Notes: a model not told the origin generated them from the letters alone. 64,000 nucleotides of DNA from Azolla caroliniana (GCA_043228905.1 JBHGNT010000014.1:12090001-12154000); one strand, 5' to 3'; counted from the first letter of the stretch, positions 1-11,274 are shown. Numbers and translations: made by a program.

Positions 1-1787
1 TCCTGCTGTTTTAGCAGTTGGTTTGGTTGCTCCAGCATTAGTTGCTTTTGTTGTTCTAGCAGTAGTTGTTCATAGTTTCCAGTCACAATGGCCGGGGGCT
101 CGGCACATCCAGGACCATTCGCTAGACGGCCCCGGCCTCGTCCCACATGGACCTTATATTTGAGATAATTGTAACGGCCTCGGTTTCCCACTGCCCGGCC
201 CTTCCGGACTCGGTGCGGCCGATACGCTTGGCCCAACACTTTGCCACTATATATACTTTGGGTACACAATGGGTGATCCTCTTGACATGCATAGACATAT
301 CCATCATCACATGATTTCTTCTTAGGCTCGTGACTGCTGGTGGCATGAAAAAATTCATTCCTACAAGGCCATGGGGATGGTGCTACTTTCACAAGCTTCT
401 TCTTCTCTAATGATCTAACTGTAGGATCGTGGTGATGACGACGATGACGATTCGTATCCCGTATACATCTTGTCGGAAAATTATTGGTAGTCATCAAGGA
501 ATCTGTATGTCGATACACATCTCTCGAGCACATTGATGATGCCATTTCATGATTAGCCGCATTGATTTGCTTGGTATTACTTGCGGTGCTCGCACAATAT
601 TTACATGGGGTAGTAGCCCTTGTCGGAGTGCGATTTGGATCGTCAGTGCTCCTTGACCTAATCATGTTTGGGCAGGACATGGTGCTCCTCCTGTTTGTAG
701 GGCTCCCCGAATTCGCCGAATGCTCGAGCCTAGTGATTTGCTGCGCGGACTCAAGATCGTAAAGCTTTTCCGAGCCATTGAGTACCTTCCATGGGGCTTT
801 ACCAATAAGCTGCTGCTGTTTGAATCTTGTATAGTTTGTTATATGAAGCCCCTGGGGCATGGGATCCTTTACAATCACACAAGAATGACCAGTATTAGGG
901 TTAGGACTAATTATATCATTACTGTGATGAATGATGGTATGCCTAGTGGGATTAGTAATGGAAGATGAGCTGATTTGTCTCTTGAGGCTTCTAGGTGAAT
1001 GACAAGGGGAGGAAACCAGAGAGGAACAATTCCTGTACACATTCAAGTTCTCCTTCATTGCAATGTGCTCATCTTTAAATATCTCCATATTCTTACAGGC
1101 AGAGCTCTTGCCAAATGAATCAGAATCACAGTTATTGTAATCTTCATTTAAAATAGGGCTTGAAGGCATTAGCAGGCCATATTGATGATGATATTCATCA
1201 TCATCATCATCATCATCATCATAGTTGTTGTGATTACAGTAATCTAGGTTCCTCTTGTTACCATTAACTATATGATTACTTAGGTTTTTCAACTTGGATT
1301 GAAGCTCCTGAAGGTCCAATATGATTTCATTAGGAGAATAAGCAGATTCCAAAGCAGCACATGGGTCTCGACTATCCTGATGAGAATCACTATACAAATC
1401 AACAAAGGCTGCTTCTTCTTTAATTGATCCTTGTAGAGGGTTGCTCTTCCTCCATGGACTATCATTACAACTGCTATTGGAATTGATCATGTTGCTTTTG
1501 TCTTTGTAATGATTGGGAATGCCCTTACAAATATTGCCCTTTTTCTTCTTCATCTGATGGGAGGCTCCATTGCTAGGAAGCTTGATGTGGCCCTTGCCTT
1601 TAGCACTAGAAGCAGAAGTTGAAGCAGAGGAAGGAGAAGAAGAGGAAGAATTAGATGGTCTTTTAGAAGCCAAATCTCTGTAACTAGTATAAGTGTTCAA
1701 CTTTCTAGGCTTAGTCTCTTTGAATTTGCAATACCAAATCACCTGGGGCATAAGGTGAGCCAGCTTAATCCACCTGAGCTTGGCCAT
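1..1787 (-). CDS. Uncharacterised plant protein, N-terminal ~595 codons (runs off left edge)
   Basis: A single reading frame starts at the ATG at 1787 (minus strand) and stays open to the window edge without a stop. The product is hydrophilic and low in complexity. It starts MAKLRWIKLAHLMPQVIWYC, followed by a serine-rich stretch, a Lys-rich patch (KKKKG), an eight-residue poly-Asp run coded by the GAT repeat near 1195-1220, several Ser/Pro motifs, and a Gln/Leu-rich segment at the edge (1-80). The bias to codons ending in A/T and the absence of stops over 1.8 kb support real coding. The short basic-aromatic N-terminus loosely recalls the start of OVATE-family proteins, but this protein is much longer than most of them and any OVATE domain would lie outside the window, so I assign no function. 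A TATA-like site lies about 245 bp upstream. Confidence 0.72.
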   Translation of the reverse strand, partial: MAKLRWIKLAHLMPQVIWYCKFKETKPRKLNTYTSYRDLASKRPSNSSSSSPSSASTSASSAKGKGHIKLPSNGASHQMKKKKGNICKGIPNHYKDKSNMINSNSSCNDSPWRKSNPLQGSIKEEAAFVDLYSDSHQDSRDPCAALESAYSPNEIILDLQELQSKLKNLSNHIVNGNKRNLDYCNHNNYDDDDDDDDEYHHQYGLLMPSSPILNEDYNNCDSDSFGKSSACKNMEIFKDEHIAMKENLNVYRNCSSLVSSPCHSPRSLKRQISSSSITNPTRHTIIHHSNDIISPNPNTGHSCVIVKDPMPQGLHITNYTRFKQQQLIGKAPWKVLNGSEKLYDLESAQQITRLEHSANSGSPTNRRSTMSCPNMIRSRSTDDPNRTPTRATTPCKYCASTASNTKQINAANHEMASSMCSRDVYRHTDSLMTTNNFPTRCIRDTNRHRRHHHDPTVRSLEKKKLVKVAPSPWPCRNEFFHATSSHEPKKKSCDDGYVYACQEDHPLCTQSIYSGKVLGQAYRPHRVRKGRAVGNRGRYNYLKYKVHVGRGRGRLANGPGCAEPPAIVTGNYEQLLLEQQKQLMLEQPNQLLKQQ

Positions 1788-2030
1788 TCAAATTTTTTGT
1801 AAAAAGCTCTCAAAGTCTTAAAGAGGATTAAAACCTTCAGTTTTATAAAACTGAATCAGATAGGAGGTTTTTGGAGCCCAACTATGTATAAAATCTCTAG
1901 AGATGTATGTATGTTTTTTACATGTGGGCAATTTTTGGGGGCTTCTAATAATAGAGGAATTTGGGTGGGTTTAAACCTTTGGATAATAGCTTAGAATAGA
2001 GGAATAAGATAAGGCTAGCCTAGTCTATTA

Positions 2031-2038
2031 TTATATAG
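2031..2038 (-). promoter_or_regulatory. TATA-like box of the left-edge gene
   Basis: On the minus strand this reads CTATATAA, in AT-rich DNA 244-251 bp upstream of the ATG at 1787. Position and sequence suit a core promoter with a 5' leader of roughly 200 bases. No transcript evidence is available. Confidence 0.4.
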
Positions 2039-3508
2039 AGTATATGTATAGAGGAGCAATGGAAGCTCAATCATATTTACATACACACATATATATTTGG
2101 ACAAATTTAATGAATGGGGAGGCTTTACTTCCTTTGGGTGGGTGGCAATTGTATTCTTTCTTTTTCCACATAAGTCAGAATATCAAATCAATACACGTGA
2201 AACTTTATGACTAATTATGAGCCCCCCCAAAGGTGACACACAAACTATACAAAGATTTTGGAAAGGATCCTCCTCATCTCATGGATAATAATGTAGCAAT
2301 AATGCTTCAAAGTGTTGTCAAGTCACCTTCACAATCATGCCTAGCACATACATTGAAACTATCAAACCTATGTCTCCAAGCGAATGTAATCCACAAGGTA
2401 AGAAAACTTGTCATGTTTTGAATTTATCTAGGTTCTCTCTTTTAATGGTTTATTCGCTTACTAGAACGTGTATGCATACACACCATGATTCTTATATAAG
2501 ATTTAGGGATATGATGAATCATGATGCATGTTGCATTATAATGCCGAGAACTGCTTCCATTACTCAATAATCACATCCCCCCCAAGCTTTTTCGACTTTG
2601 GATGGCTTCGAGCTTGTGATTGTTTTGTAAAGATTATATTGTTGAGTGGGTGGCCGGTTCATTATATCAAACCAAACATTCTCATATATACTCTTTATTT
2701 TGATCAATCAATACCCTCCTTTAATTGGGACACTCGTTTCTATAATATTCGGGAGGTCCAATGTGCCAATCACATATATTAGGGACATAAAAGTTCCACA
2801 ATAAATATTTGAAAACGGAAATATGCTTTATAGTTGAGTACACTGAACAAATTCTGGCCTACTAGTGCCACACTCTAAAAATGTAAAAAATAAAATACGT
2901 GTGTTACATATTATTCAAATATATTTAAATTATAGATTCCAAGGTATTTATTGAACGCGCGCCTTGTTTGTTTAGTATTTCAATGAAGGTAGTTTTTGGA
3001 CATAATTTGCCCAATATGTGTGATTTTTAATAGAATTGCAAACGTTTTTTTATCTTCTTTTACATAACTCCAATGATGTTTTGTTTTTAATCTTCAATGT
3101 TGGGATCGATATAAATTTCGATGTGGGATGCGGTCCGCAATATGAGAATCTTTGTGAGAAATTAACGCATCAATTTGCCATGCCTCTAATCAACAATGTT
3201 GGATGCCATTATAGGAACTTATCTATCTTAATCTTATAGTAATTCGTACCTATTTTAATTTAACTAAAAAATTTCTCCATAGAGTACAATTCATGCACAT
3301 AATATCAATGTGTATGTAGAACTCACTTGTTCTAATCTATATGGAAATGCCATTTAAGGATTGAGACATGTGAAGCTTTGATTCATAAGGAATCAATTCA
3401 AAGATTTAGAATTTAAACCTTGGTATGCCGAATTTAATTTGCGTGTACATAAAACCTAAATTGTGTACTCCCAATGTTAAACTTGGCTAAATTTGAAAAA
3501 ATCATTTA

Positions 3509-3638
3509 ACCAAAGTTCATGTCATAAAGTGAATTAAACTTGGTTAACCTACTATAATCACCAAAGTTCATGTCATAAAGTGAATTAAACTTGGTTAACC
3601 TACTATAATCACCAAAGTTCATGTCATAAAGTGAATTA
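3509..3638. repeat. 51-bp tandem repeat, about 2.5 copies
   Basis: Units starting accaaagttcatgtcata begin at 3509, 3560 and 3611. The first two are identical by eye and the third is cut off after about 28 bases. It is a local tandem duplication with no coding potential. Confidence 0.9.
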
Positions 3639-4369
3639 AATATTCAATACATTTTACTTACCCAAACAAAATAGAGTTTTGTCACGAGAAATATGCAATC
3701 ATTACATATTGCTAGCAAAAAGTTAGATCAACCGAAGAAGATGAGAAATATGTGAAATCGTTGGTGTGACCTAGCTTAGAGCCTTATAGAGAGAAATGAA
3801 CCGATGGTGTGTCATATAAAAATATTACCCATGCACCTCGTACGTAACCTACCATTTTCTCCACTCTTGAATCTTGGGGTATTTTAAAAAATACCAACAC
3901 TACTATGGTAAGAAGATTAGACCAAATAATCAATATTTCTAACTTTTTAAATTCTCTTCGGATCAAATCTGATTTTTATTATTATTGGAGTGATAAGTTA
4001 ATTAGTAAAATAGCTTGTTTTGATTAATTTCTTATCATTGTTTATAATTGTTGGTATTTTTGGCATTACCCCAAAATAGCATTTTTTGAGAATCTTAGGG
4101 TCCTTTTGAAACTTGATCTAAATAACTTTTTCAAACATGAGTCATTCTCTAGAAGTTTGCTTATTTAATTTTTATTGTTATTGGTTTCTTTTTATTTGAT
4201 TATTATGCATTGGATTGTCACGTAACTCAAGTTAGTAATAACATACGTACAGACACACGATGCAGAAGGTAGTGACGACCACCGAACAGGTGGTGTGTGG
4301 CATGAGCATCGTGACCATTGTGAGGGGTGCTTATAGCACGAACAAGAGGTCGGTTGCGGACCAGCCGCA

Positions 4370-4448
4370 TACATCATCCATGGATGGCCTGTATACGTGA
4401 GCAGGGGAGTCCCCCCCAACTTTAGCCTCATCTATGTGACGAGACAGT
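4370..4448 (+). pseudogene. Possible left part of LINE ORF1, split by the small copia
   Basis: The frame that ends at the copia insertion site fits the frame that resumes at 6694, around a near-duplicated ACAGT/ACAAT. The residues here (PHLCDE and similar) are compatible with the region before a DUF4283-like domain of a plant LINE ORF1. It contains stops and is too short to place firmly. Confidence 0.3.
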
Positions 4449-4721
4449 TGATGGCGATAATAAGTAGAGATGTTGATGTGGAAGATGGTTAAGGACCTAT
4501 CGATTAGTTTGGCAAACAACGTAAGTCGAGATATGCACGAACACACACAGATAGAGAGAGAGAGATGTGCTCAAAGAAAGATTATATATTACATTAACCC
4601 TCGAACTCCAAAAGTACACATTGTTACAATGTTAGGGTGAGCTTATATACTCAAGCCCTAGATCAAGAACGTGTTCACCCTTAGGATACATGGTAGAAGG
4701 AGTCGGCCTTTTATGCCAACA
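4449..4721 (-). repeat. 3' LTR of small copia
   Basis: 273 bp, bounded TG..CA on the plus strand, homologous along its length to 6410-6693 with scattered mismatches and a different (GA)n length. The divergence means the insertion is not recent. Confidence 0.88.
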
Positions 4722-5013
4722 AACTCCCCTGTAAAAGGACTACTCTTTTCTTTTTTAAATAAAGTTATATGGGGTTATCTCCCCCGTAAACCTAGATACA
4801 TTTTTAATCTAAAGTTATAATTACATGTCGGTTAGCATATGGCCAAATTGGCAGAGGTAAAGTCGGAATCTAGCCTAATTCGGCTAGTGGTTCAGATCGT
4901 ATGTCATTCGGGTCTGCTCGTCTGAGTTGGTCGGATTGACTTGTTTGAATTGTCTTGCATTAGAATAAGCTCGTTTGTCTGGATCGGCTCTTGTCCGATT
5001 TTGACTCTCGGCC

Positions 5014-5979
5014 TCAAGTCGATCGTCTACTTTCTGCTTGTGCTTGCTCCCGTGCTGCTCGCTGGATCCTCGATCTGTCTTCAAGTTCATTCACCCCTTG
5101 ATCGTCTCTTCTGCAGTCAGTATCCTTGCTCAATGCTGCATTTTTAGCCTCTTGGCATTCCGATTCTATAGACTTTGCTCTTTTGGTTGGTCTAATCGGG
5201 TCGATCTTCGACTTATGTTCTTGTTTGAATCCCTTTAAGACGAGCCGAGCTTTGTATTTGGGCTTTTCCGAATCGGATACATGTTTGTATTTGAAGACCC
5301 ATTTGTAGGGCAACAACTTCCTTCCACATGGTAATTCAACCAACTCCCATTTTTTATTTTGATGAATCAAGTCCATCTTAGATTTCATGGCTTGTCGCCA
5401 TGTGTCGGCGTCTGGTGTGGCTATTGATTCCTCGTAGGGGCTCAGTTCGCCTACAGATTCCGTGTAATTGACAAACTCTAGGCCCAATTGATAAAATTTT
5501 GTTGGCCTTCGGACTCGTCCGGATCTCCTGGGTGCCGATTTTGTTGGTTTGATTTCTTCAATTGGCTTGGTCGACCGATTGGTATTATTTGAACCGTCTT
5601 CAGGAGTCCTTTTGGATGACTCATTCCTGGAATAGGATTTCTGCGATTGTTTGGTCATCCTCCCCAACTTTGAGATTGATGGACATAAGGATTAGTTCCT
5701 TTGTTGGTTCGGTTCGGCCTCTTGGCACCGTAGCCTGTTTGGGCGAGTTGGTCATGTCGACTCTGTCATTTCGCCTCCTGTCAATCTTGTAGTCGAATCA
5801 ATTTTGACTAGTGGACCTCTTGCCAATTTGGATTCGATAGAGTGATCATTGGCTTGGATTTCTTCGACAGTTTGTCGAATTGCCAATTCGGTCTGGTGGG
5901 TTAGTCCTTCTACGACATCTTTGTTGATTTCGACGGAAAACTTTTTGCTGACCGTGTTGTCGTGGAGGATTCCAACCAC
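5014..5979 (-). pseudogene. Copia pol remnant (start of reverse transcriptase)
   Basis: The minus strand encodes the linker and start of the copia RT domain: SGRVRRPTKFYQLG, then WRQAMKSKMDLIHQNKKWEL, KWVFKYKH and ARLVLKGFKQE (about 5218-5560). The catalytic YVDD part is absent. After GFKQE the frame runs on into unrelated Arg/Glu/Ala-rich codons (5014-5215), so the 3' part of pol has been replaced or rearranged. A second frame at 5752-5979 carries polar residues resembling the integrase-RT spacer. No gag, protease or integrase core is present. Confidence 0.75.
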
Positions 5980-6409
5980 TAAGAGAAAGGGTTGTCGGAT
6001 GCATGTGAAAATGGGGTGTGCATGTATGTGTGTGAACTCGATCTAATGTACAAACAAATGTTAATATCGGGGTATTAATAAGTACAAGGTAGGAGTGTTT
6101 AATAGGTATTTTTATGATCCTGCAAAAAGAGGGGAATATAGTGTGTGATGGCAGAGAATTGGGGGAGGATCTCTGACAAGAGTGGTTGTCATAACATAGG
6201 GTGAGGCCTCTACTTGCGTAGGAAGCCCGTGTACTCCTGACCAGAGGCTCGCTAGTCCGTGAGTGTGACTATTGAGCTCGAAGCTCTGCTAACCGTTAGG
6301 TGGCCATCACTATCAACCGGTCTAGTCTGGTTTGTGACATATGACCGAGTCGGCCATGCCATAGGTTCGAGTCCCACGATTCGACTATGTTCACAGCTCT
6401 GATACCACT

Positions 6410-6505
6410 TGATGGAGATAATATGTAGAGATGCTGGTGTAGAAGATGATTAAGAACTTGTCAATTAGTCTAGAAAACAATGTAAGTCGAGATAAGCATG
6501 AATAC

Positions 6506-6540
<35 letters not shown>

Positions 6541-6693
6541 TGCTCAAAGAAAGACTATATATTACATTAACCCTCGAACTCCAGAAGTACATACGTTACA
6601 ATGTTAGGGTGAGCTTATATACTCAAGCCCTAGATCAAGAACGTGTACACACTTAGGATACAAGGTAGAAGGAGTCAGCCTTTTATGCCAACA
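6410..6693 (-). repeat. 5' LTR of small copia
   Basis: 284 bp, bounded TG..CA, homologous to 4449-4721. It contains a (GA)n run at about 6510-6538. The primer-binding site lies two bases to its left. Confidence 0.88.
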
Positions 6694-7870
6694 ACAATTG
6701 ACCTTGTGTTGACGGAGGAGGATAAAGTTATCATGTTGGGGAAGGTACAACGGTTGGATGCATTTTTCTTGGTAGTGTAGGTCCAAGGTTCGTGACCTAA
6801 TAGATCGAAACTCCGTCATATTTTATATGCTGCTTTTTCGGAGGAAGTGGATAACATCCTCGACATTCAATAGTTCACAGCTAGAGGATGCTATCACGTG
6901 GAACTTGTAGATGAGGAGTCCGTCATCAGGATATTAGTGATTAAGGAGGCGGGCATGGAAGGTGTGTGGGTTTCTTTTCATAAATGGTCGCATAAAGTTA
7001 AGGTGGACGAGATTTTGTAGGATCAGGAGTCTAGTATGGTTTTTACGGATATATTCCCTGGTTTGAGGAAGGAGTGAAGGAATGTTCTTCCTCTCATTGG
7101 GTCTTTGTTAGGTAAAGTCATTGCGACGCATGATTGGATAGATTTCTAAGACAAATAGAGTGGGTGAGGTCCCAACTATTCGGTTGCTCACACCAAAATC
7201 TCTTCGTTTGCCGACAACTATTTCTTTACCTAATATGCTTATAAATAAACCATTGGTTTTGAAAAAGGTGTATGATCAAGGTTTGCTTGATCAATGTTTA
7301 GTGTGCCGTCAGTTTGGTCATTTAGGTTGAGATTGTCAAAAGCGACGTTTGAATGTTGAAGCCCATTCACCTATTCTATCAGCTGCTAATAATGATGATT
7401 GGTCTACAGTTTTTGCAAAACATGTTTTTAAGTCGTCTAGTATGTTGGTTAATCCATTGTTATTACTTGAAGTTAACACTTATCACTCTTTGCAAGAAGT
7501 GGAAAAGGATGCAGGTATTAGTAAAGTGGATACGGTCTCTCCCCACCAGTTTTCACAAAGGAACATTGTGTGTAACATAATTCGCAGGACATACTTTTGC
7601 AAGTACAAACTTTAGAATCTATTTAATCAACTTAATAAGGGTAAACAATTTGTTTTCGATCAAGTACAACAAGATGATATGTCCCTAGTTCTAAATTATG
7701 TTATAAAAAATGAAGTGGTCAAGGTAGACCTTGCACATGTTGACATGGATTGTGAGAATATAGTTGTTGTCACTTCAGCTACTAGGTCTTTTGATAGGGA
7801 TTCTACAGTAGACAAGCACATGCCAATGCGTTCATATAAGTTGAATGGAAAAGTCATTTGGTCTTGTTGA
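6694..7870 (+). pseudogene. LINE ORF1 remnant (DUF4283-like domain plus zinc knuckle)
   Basis: The plus strand reads through several stops. Recognisable pieces are VLTEEDKVIMLGKVQRLDAF (about 6706), GCYHVELVDEESVIR near 6890, GVWVSFHKWSHKVKV near 6970, and a knuckle CLVCRQFGHLG-DC near 7290-7340 in which the residue before D is a TGA stop. This order matches ORF1 (gag-like) proteins of plant LINEs. The last open part (7349-7870) is Ser/Asp-rich. It is followed by an ORF2 start at 8358. Stops and frame breaks make it a pseudogene. Confidence 0.62.
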
Positions 7871-8357
7871 GAGACAAGCTCAAGATTCAGTGTGTAATCG
7901 GGTGCGTAAAACAGTTACGCACAACATGGCCATAACGGTGCGGACACCGAGAGGCCGTAAGAATGATATTTCTCGTAAGGAATAGTCTTGGGAGTAACTG
8001 TAGTAGGCTCATTTATGAGCAGTCAAGTACTGTCAGTACTTGTGTCAGCCCGATTAAGGGCATGTATAAGAAGTGCTCACTGAGCACGAAATATGTACAA
8101 AGCGTTATTATTTTTGAAATAGAACTGAGTTGTTTGCTCTCTCTCTCTCTCTCTCTCCCACTCCAGCTCCATCTGTGCATTTTCTGTGTTTCACCGAACT
8201 GTCGTTTTCCGAACTGTGTACTTTGTGTTTCGCATACACTTCTGCACACATATTCTTTTACAGGTCGAATAAGAGATAATTGTGGGCCTCAGAGGATGGA
8301 AGGAAGGGTAGAGATGTTGCACTTGCCAAAAGGAGAATAGGCAAAAAAATATGAATG

Positions 8358-8640
8358 ATGGATAGGTTAAATATTATTTCATGGAATGTAAGGGGCTTAG
8401 GAGGCAGCCATTGTTGTAAAGTAAGAAGTGCTTTCCGTCGTCAGTTAAGGAAGTCTTTGATAGGTAGGATTGATGTACTTCTTATTCAAGAGCATCATTT
8501 ATATGAGCAAAGGATTTAGAAATATGGAAACTTGTTGACAAGCGAGTGGAGATAGTTCTAGGTGGCTAAAGTTGGTGATAATAGTTTGAAAACGGGACTT
8601 TGCATTGCAATAAATAATATTTGGTTGTTTTCTTTCGGGG
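8358..8640 (+). pseudogene. LINE ORF2 5' fragment (endonuclease N-terminus)
   Basis: From the ATG at 8358 the frame reads MDRLNIISWNVRGLGG and later DVLLIQEHHL, the first two motifs of the APE-type endonuclease at the start of LINE ORF2. A TAG follows at about 8517 and further stops occur. The sequence ends near 8640 without the rest of the endonuclease or any RT. It lies 0.5 kb after the ORF1 remnant on the same strand, the normal LINE order. Confidence 0.75.
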
Positions 8641-8738
8641 GGAGGGGGTAAAACGAATACTTGACTACCCATTCGTATTCGTATTCGTTTGCATTCGAAT
8701 GGGAAACCCCATGAATGCGAATATGTCAATCTATGGTA
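8641..8738. other. Junction segment with a hairpin
   Basis: This short segment lies between the truncated LINE and the truncated copia C. It contains a G-rich run (ggggggaggggg) and an inverted repeat CCCATTCG...CGAATGGG (8668-8704). It probably marks a deletion or illegitimate-recombination junction. I cannot assign it to an element. Confidence 0.35.
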
Positions 8739-9987
8739 CTAAGCATCCAAACACCCTCAAGTGTTGGTAGGACACATCCTTTCTTGTCCACAACCTCAGT
8801 GGGACATCACCTTTCAATGGTACTGAGGGAGACCTGTTGATTTTCAACTTTAGTACAAAAGCCCACAACTTCTGACTGTAGTCATCAATGAACGTCACGA
8901 AGTAGTGCCCACCTCGATGCGATGGAGCATGTACATAACACACATCCATGTGTACCTTTTTTCACTCATGTGACCTAGTCTCTTATGCCATAACTTTCCA
9001 CTCAATTTGGCTACCACATTCACTTCCGACTTGAACAGTTGGGCATGCATCATATACAATGTGCCCTCTTTCTTTGCTCGGGCCACTATGAGGTTTCCTC
9101 AGCAAATCTTCCACTTGCCATTTCGAAAGCTACCATTGTAGCCTTCATCATCCAACCTTTCAGTTGATATTAGATTCAATATGATATCAGGGACATGTCG
9201 AACTTCCCATAGAGTCGGTCGACAACCTGTCGACATCATCAAACTTACACTTCCTATGTCAGCTATCGTGCACTCCCCATTATCTCACCTCTTTACATAG
9301 CCATGGTTCCCAGCTATGTAAGTCGAGAAGCACTCTCTCGACGGAGTGATATGGAAGGATGCACCACATTCGATCACCCAGGTACACTCTTCACTTGCAA
9401 GATTTGTGCTTGCCTGCTCACAAATTAACAAGATCTCCTCTACACTCATAGCTACGATAGATGTGCCCTTTTCATTAGGAATCTTCCTGGGTTCGACATT
9501 ATTACCGATTCCTTTGTCCTTCTTGAGGTGTCAGAAATTCTTCTTGAAGTCTCCAAGTTTTCCATAGTAAAAGCATGTAAGCTTTCCTCTAGACTTGGAT
9601 TTGGCTTCGGATTTGTCCCTCCTTTGTAGACTTCTTTGCTGGTTTCTTCCTCTATTGGTATGTTGAGTTAGGTTTGACTCCGAATAGGACAGAACACCCT
9701 TGTGCTTCCTTCTCGTCTCCTCGTTCAAGATGCTTATCTTTACCACTTGTAGAGACAAGTTTTCTTCCTGACAGGAGGTGTTGAGAGTCATGATTAGATT
9801 CTCCTAGTTGTCCGACAGGGTACACAGTAGTAGGATGGCCTGCATTACATGCTCAAGGTGAAACTTGGTTGCCACAAGTTGGTTCACATACCCCATGAAT
9901 GTGCTTACATGCTCCACTATGCTTTCTCCATCCTTGTATTTTAGCCTCACAATCTTCCTCATCAAAGATGTTTTGTTGAGGGCATTC
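8731..9987 (-). pseudogene. Copia C: gag C-terminus, protease remnant and integrase start
   Basis: Reading leftward on the minus strand: gag with KYKDGESIVEHVSTF, a damaged zinc knuckle CFYYGKLGDFKKNF (two zinc ligands changed), a protease remnant WVIECGASFHIT (Asp replaced by Glu), the GAG-pre-integrase block GTLYMMHAQLF...LWHKRLGHMSEKR (about 8960-9060), then integrase core HYFVTFIDDYSQKLW (8880-8920) and HLRVFGCL (8739-8765). It stops there, so RT and RNase H are missing. The first part of gag lies at 22674-22890, separated by element A. Several stops are present. Confidence 0.85.
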
Positions 9988-10424
9988 TGTCATGATATGG
10001 CAAGACTCGAACCCATGACCTTAGGTTATATGGGTCGAGCTCTTGACCATTAGATCCTCTATTGTAATACGTAGAATATTATTTTCATTTACATTTTATT
10101 ATAGGAAATTAGTGTATATTCCAGATTTCTCTGGAACATTCTAGAAGCTTCAAGATTACTCCTGAAAACACTATAAAAGAGGGCACTAGGCATTATATTG
10201 AACCAAATTGGTTCAACGCCAGTCTTAAGCCTTTTTAGCCACCATTGTATATTCTCTTCATATAATACATATCTTTCTTATCATCACTCTCTCGATCTCT
10301 CGATCTCTCTCTTTCTCTCTGTCTCGCTCACTTCTTCCTTCTCTCGAAGAAGTTCCACACCTCTCATAGTACTAATCCTTCGTTTAGTACTAATTCCTTC
10401 TCTGTCTCAGTACTGTTCCTGACA
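9988..10424 (+). repeat. 5' LTR of element A
   Basis: 437 bp, begins TGTCATGATATGG and ends CCTGACA. It has a TATA-like ctataaaagagg near 10170 and a CT-rich downstream part. Its first 70 bases contain an antisense tRNA-like segment. The bases after it (gtttgaaccaa) do not resemble the usual initiator-Met primer site. Confidence 0.95.
9999..10057 (-). other. tRNA-like (Pol III A/B-box) segment in LTR A
   Basis: On the minus strand this has an A-box-like TCTAATGGTCAAGA, a GACC/GGTC stem, and a B-box-like GGGTTCGAGTC ending TTGCC. At 59 bases it is too short and poorly paired for a working tRNA. It repeats in the 3' LTR (about 22248-22306). Confidence 0.4.
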
Positions 10425-10499
10425 GTTTGAACCAATTTTTTCCTACCTTCTGTCTCTCTCATTTCCTACTAATCTTTTATTCCTCTTTTCTTTCATCCC

Positions 10500-10526
10500 A
10501 TGGCCACTGTTAGCACTGAAGAATAT
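10500..10526 (+). pseudogene. Start of element A gag, cut by B
   Basis: The ATG at 10500 opens a nine-codon frame (MATVSTEEY) that ends at the B insertion. The same frame resumes at 17532 after B and its duplicated AATAT. This both identifies the gag start and proves B entered A. Confidence 0.85.
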
Positions 10527-11274
10527 TGTGAAAGTGTTTTTAGAATCTAAGCCATTGAACATTAGGAGAATATAAAGTATAGATAATTCACCTTTTGAGG
10601 ATAAGAACACGAACTAAGATCTTAGGGAAGAAGTCAAAAGTAAAAGTACGAGACCAAGAGAAAAGTAAAAAGAGAAAACGCAGACTATAAAAAACAGTAA
10701 AAATAGAATGGTCATAACTCCCTCGTTGTTTATCCAAATATCACGTTTAAATATGGATTAGAAAGCTTGTAAAAAGAGCTTTCTATAGCTTTTTAAATCG
10801 CTTAATTTGGATATCGGATGAGGGAGATATGACGATTAGAAGGTTGATGTGTCATAGCTAAAAATAGGGAGATAAAAAGCTTCTAAAAATAGCATGAACG
10901 TGGATAAGAAGAGGAAGGTTATAAAAGAAGAAGTAATATTAGTGAGGAGGGGGGCGAAGAGTGAAAGAAAAGAGTGGATGAGGAGTGTTAGGAAGAAGTG
11001 TCTTTGTGGAAGAGGAAGTGTCTTAGAAGAGGAAGGTCTTTGGTTTTAGTTCAATGTGGAGTTTGTCTCCTTTGTATTCTCTTGATGTTGGAATATCAGA
11101 ATATTCTTATTTCTTGCTCGCTTTCTCTATCTTTTTTCTTAGTTTCTTGAGTTATACTCTCTAATCATAATTACCTAGAGCTATATAATATATTATGATT
11201 TTCAACTCCATCTAATCGGTTTGATCAAGCCCTCATATAGTGTATAACTATCTATTATCTTATACACTCTATCA
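10527..11274 (+). repeat. 5' LTR of element B
   Basis: 748 bp, starts TGTGAAAGTGTTTTTAG and ends ACACTCTATCA. A TATA-like ggttataaaagaag lies near 10920. It is identical to the 3' LTR except for one base. Confidence 0.97.

Larger units (their letters stand above)
1788..4370. other. AT-rich intergenic spacer
   Basis: The first 250 bases are the putative leader and promoter of the minus-strand gene. The rest is AT-rich with only short chance reading frames on both strands. A 51-bp tandem repeat (3509-3638) is the only clear structure. I see no conserved domain or RNA gene. Confidence 0.5.
4449..6693 (-). mobile_element. Small decayed Ty1/copia element
   Basis: Two related LTRs (4449-4721 and 6410-6693) flank 1.7 kb. 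Next to the right-hand LTR the minus strand reads TGGTATCAGAGC (6396-6407), the usual initiator-Met tRNA primer-binding site of plant copia. A polypurine tract (ACAGGGGAGTT, minus strand, 4722-4732) adjoins the left LTR, so the element points left. Flanks are ACAGT (4444-4448) and ACAAT (6694-6698), a near-match target duplication. Only scraps of pol remain, so it is non-autonomous. It is inserted in a LINE remnant. Confidence 0.88.

Noticed and set aside
562-968. Plus-strand short genes opposite the left-edge gene
   Set aside because: Frames of 60-80 codons on the antisense strand of a 595-codon gene; shadows of that gene.
6300-6385. tRNA gene (ggttcgagtccc B-box-like) in the leader of the small copia
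   Set aside because: The T-arm and anticodon arm do not pair and the acceptor stem is missing. Leaders of plant copia elements often contain such sequences.
8739-8765. MITE terminal repeat (GGGTGTTTGGATGC on the minus strand)
   Set aside because: It is the codons of the copia integrase motif HLRVFGCL; no matching inverted end was found.
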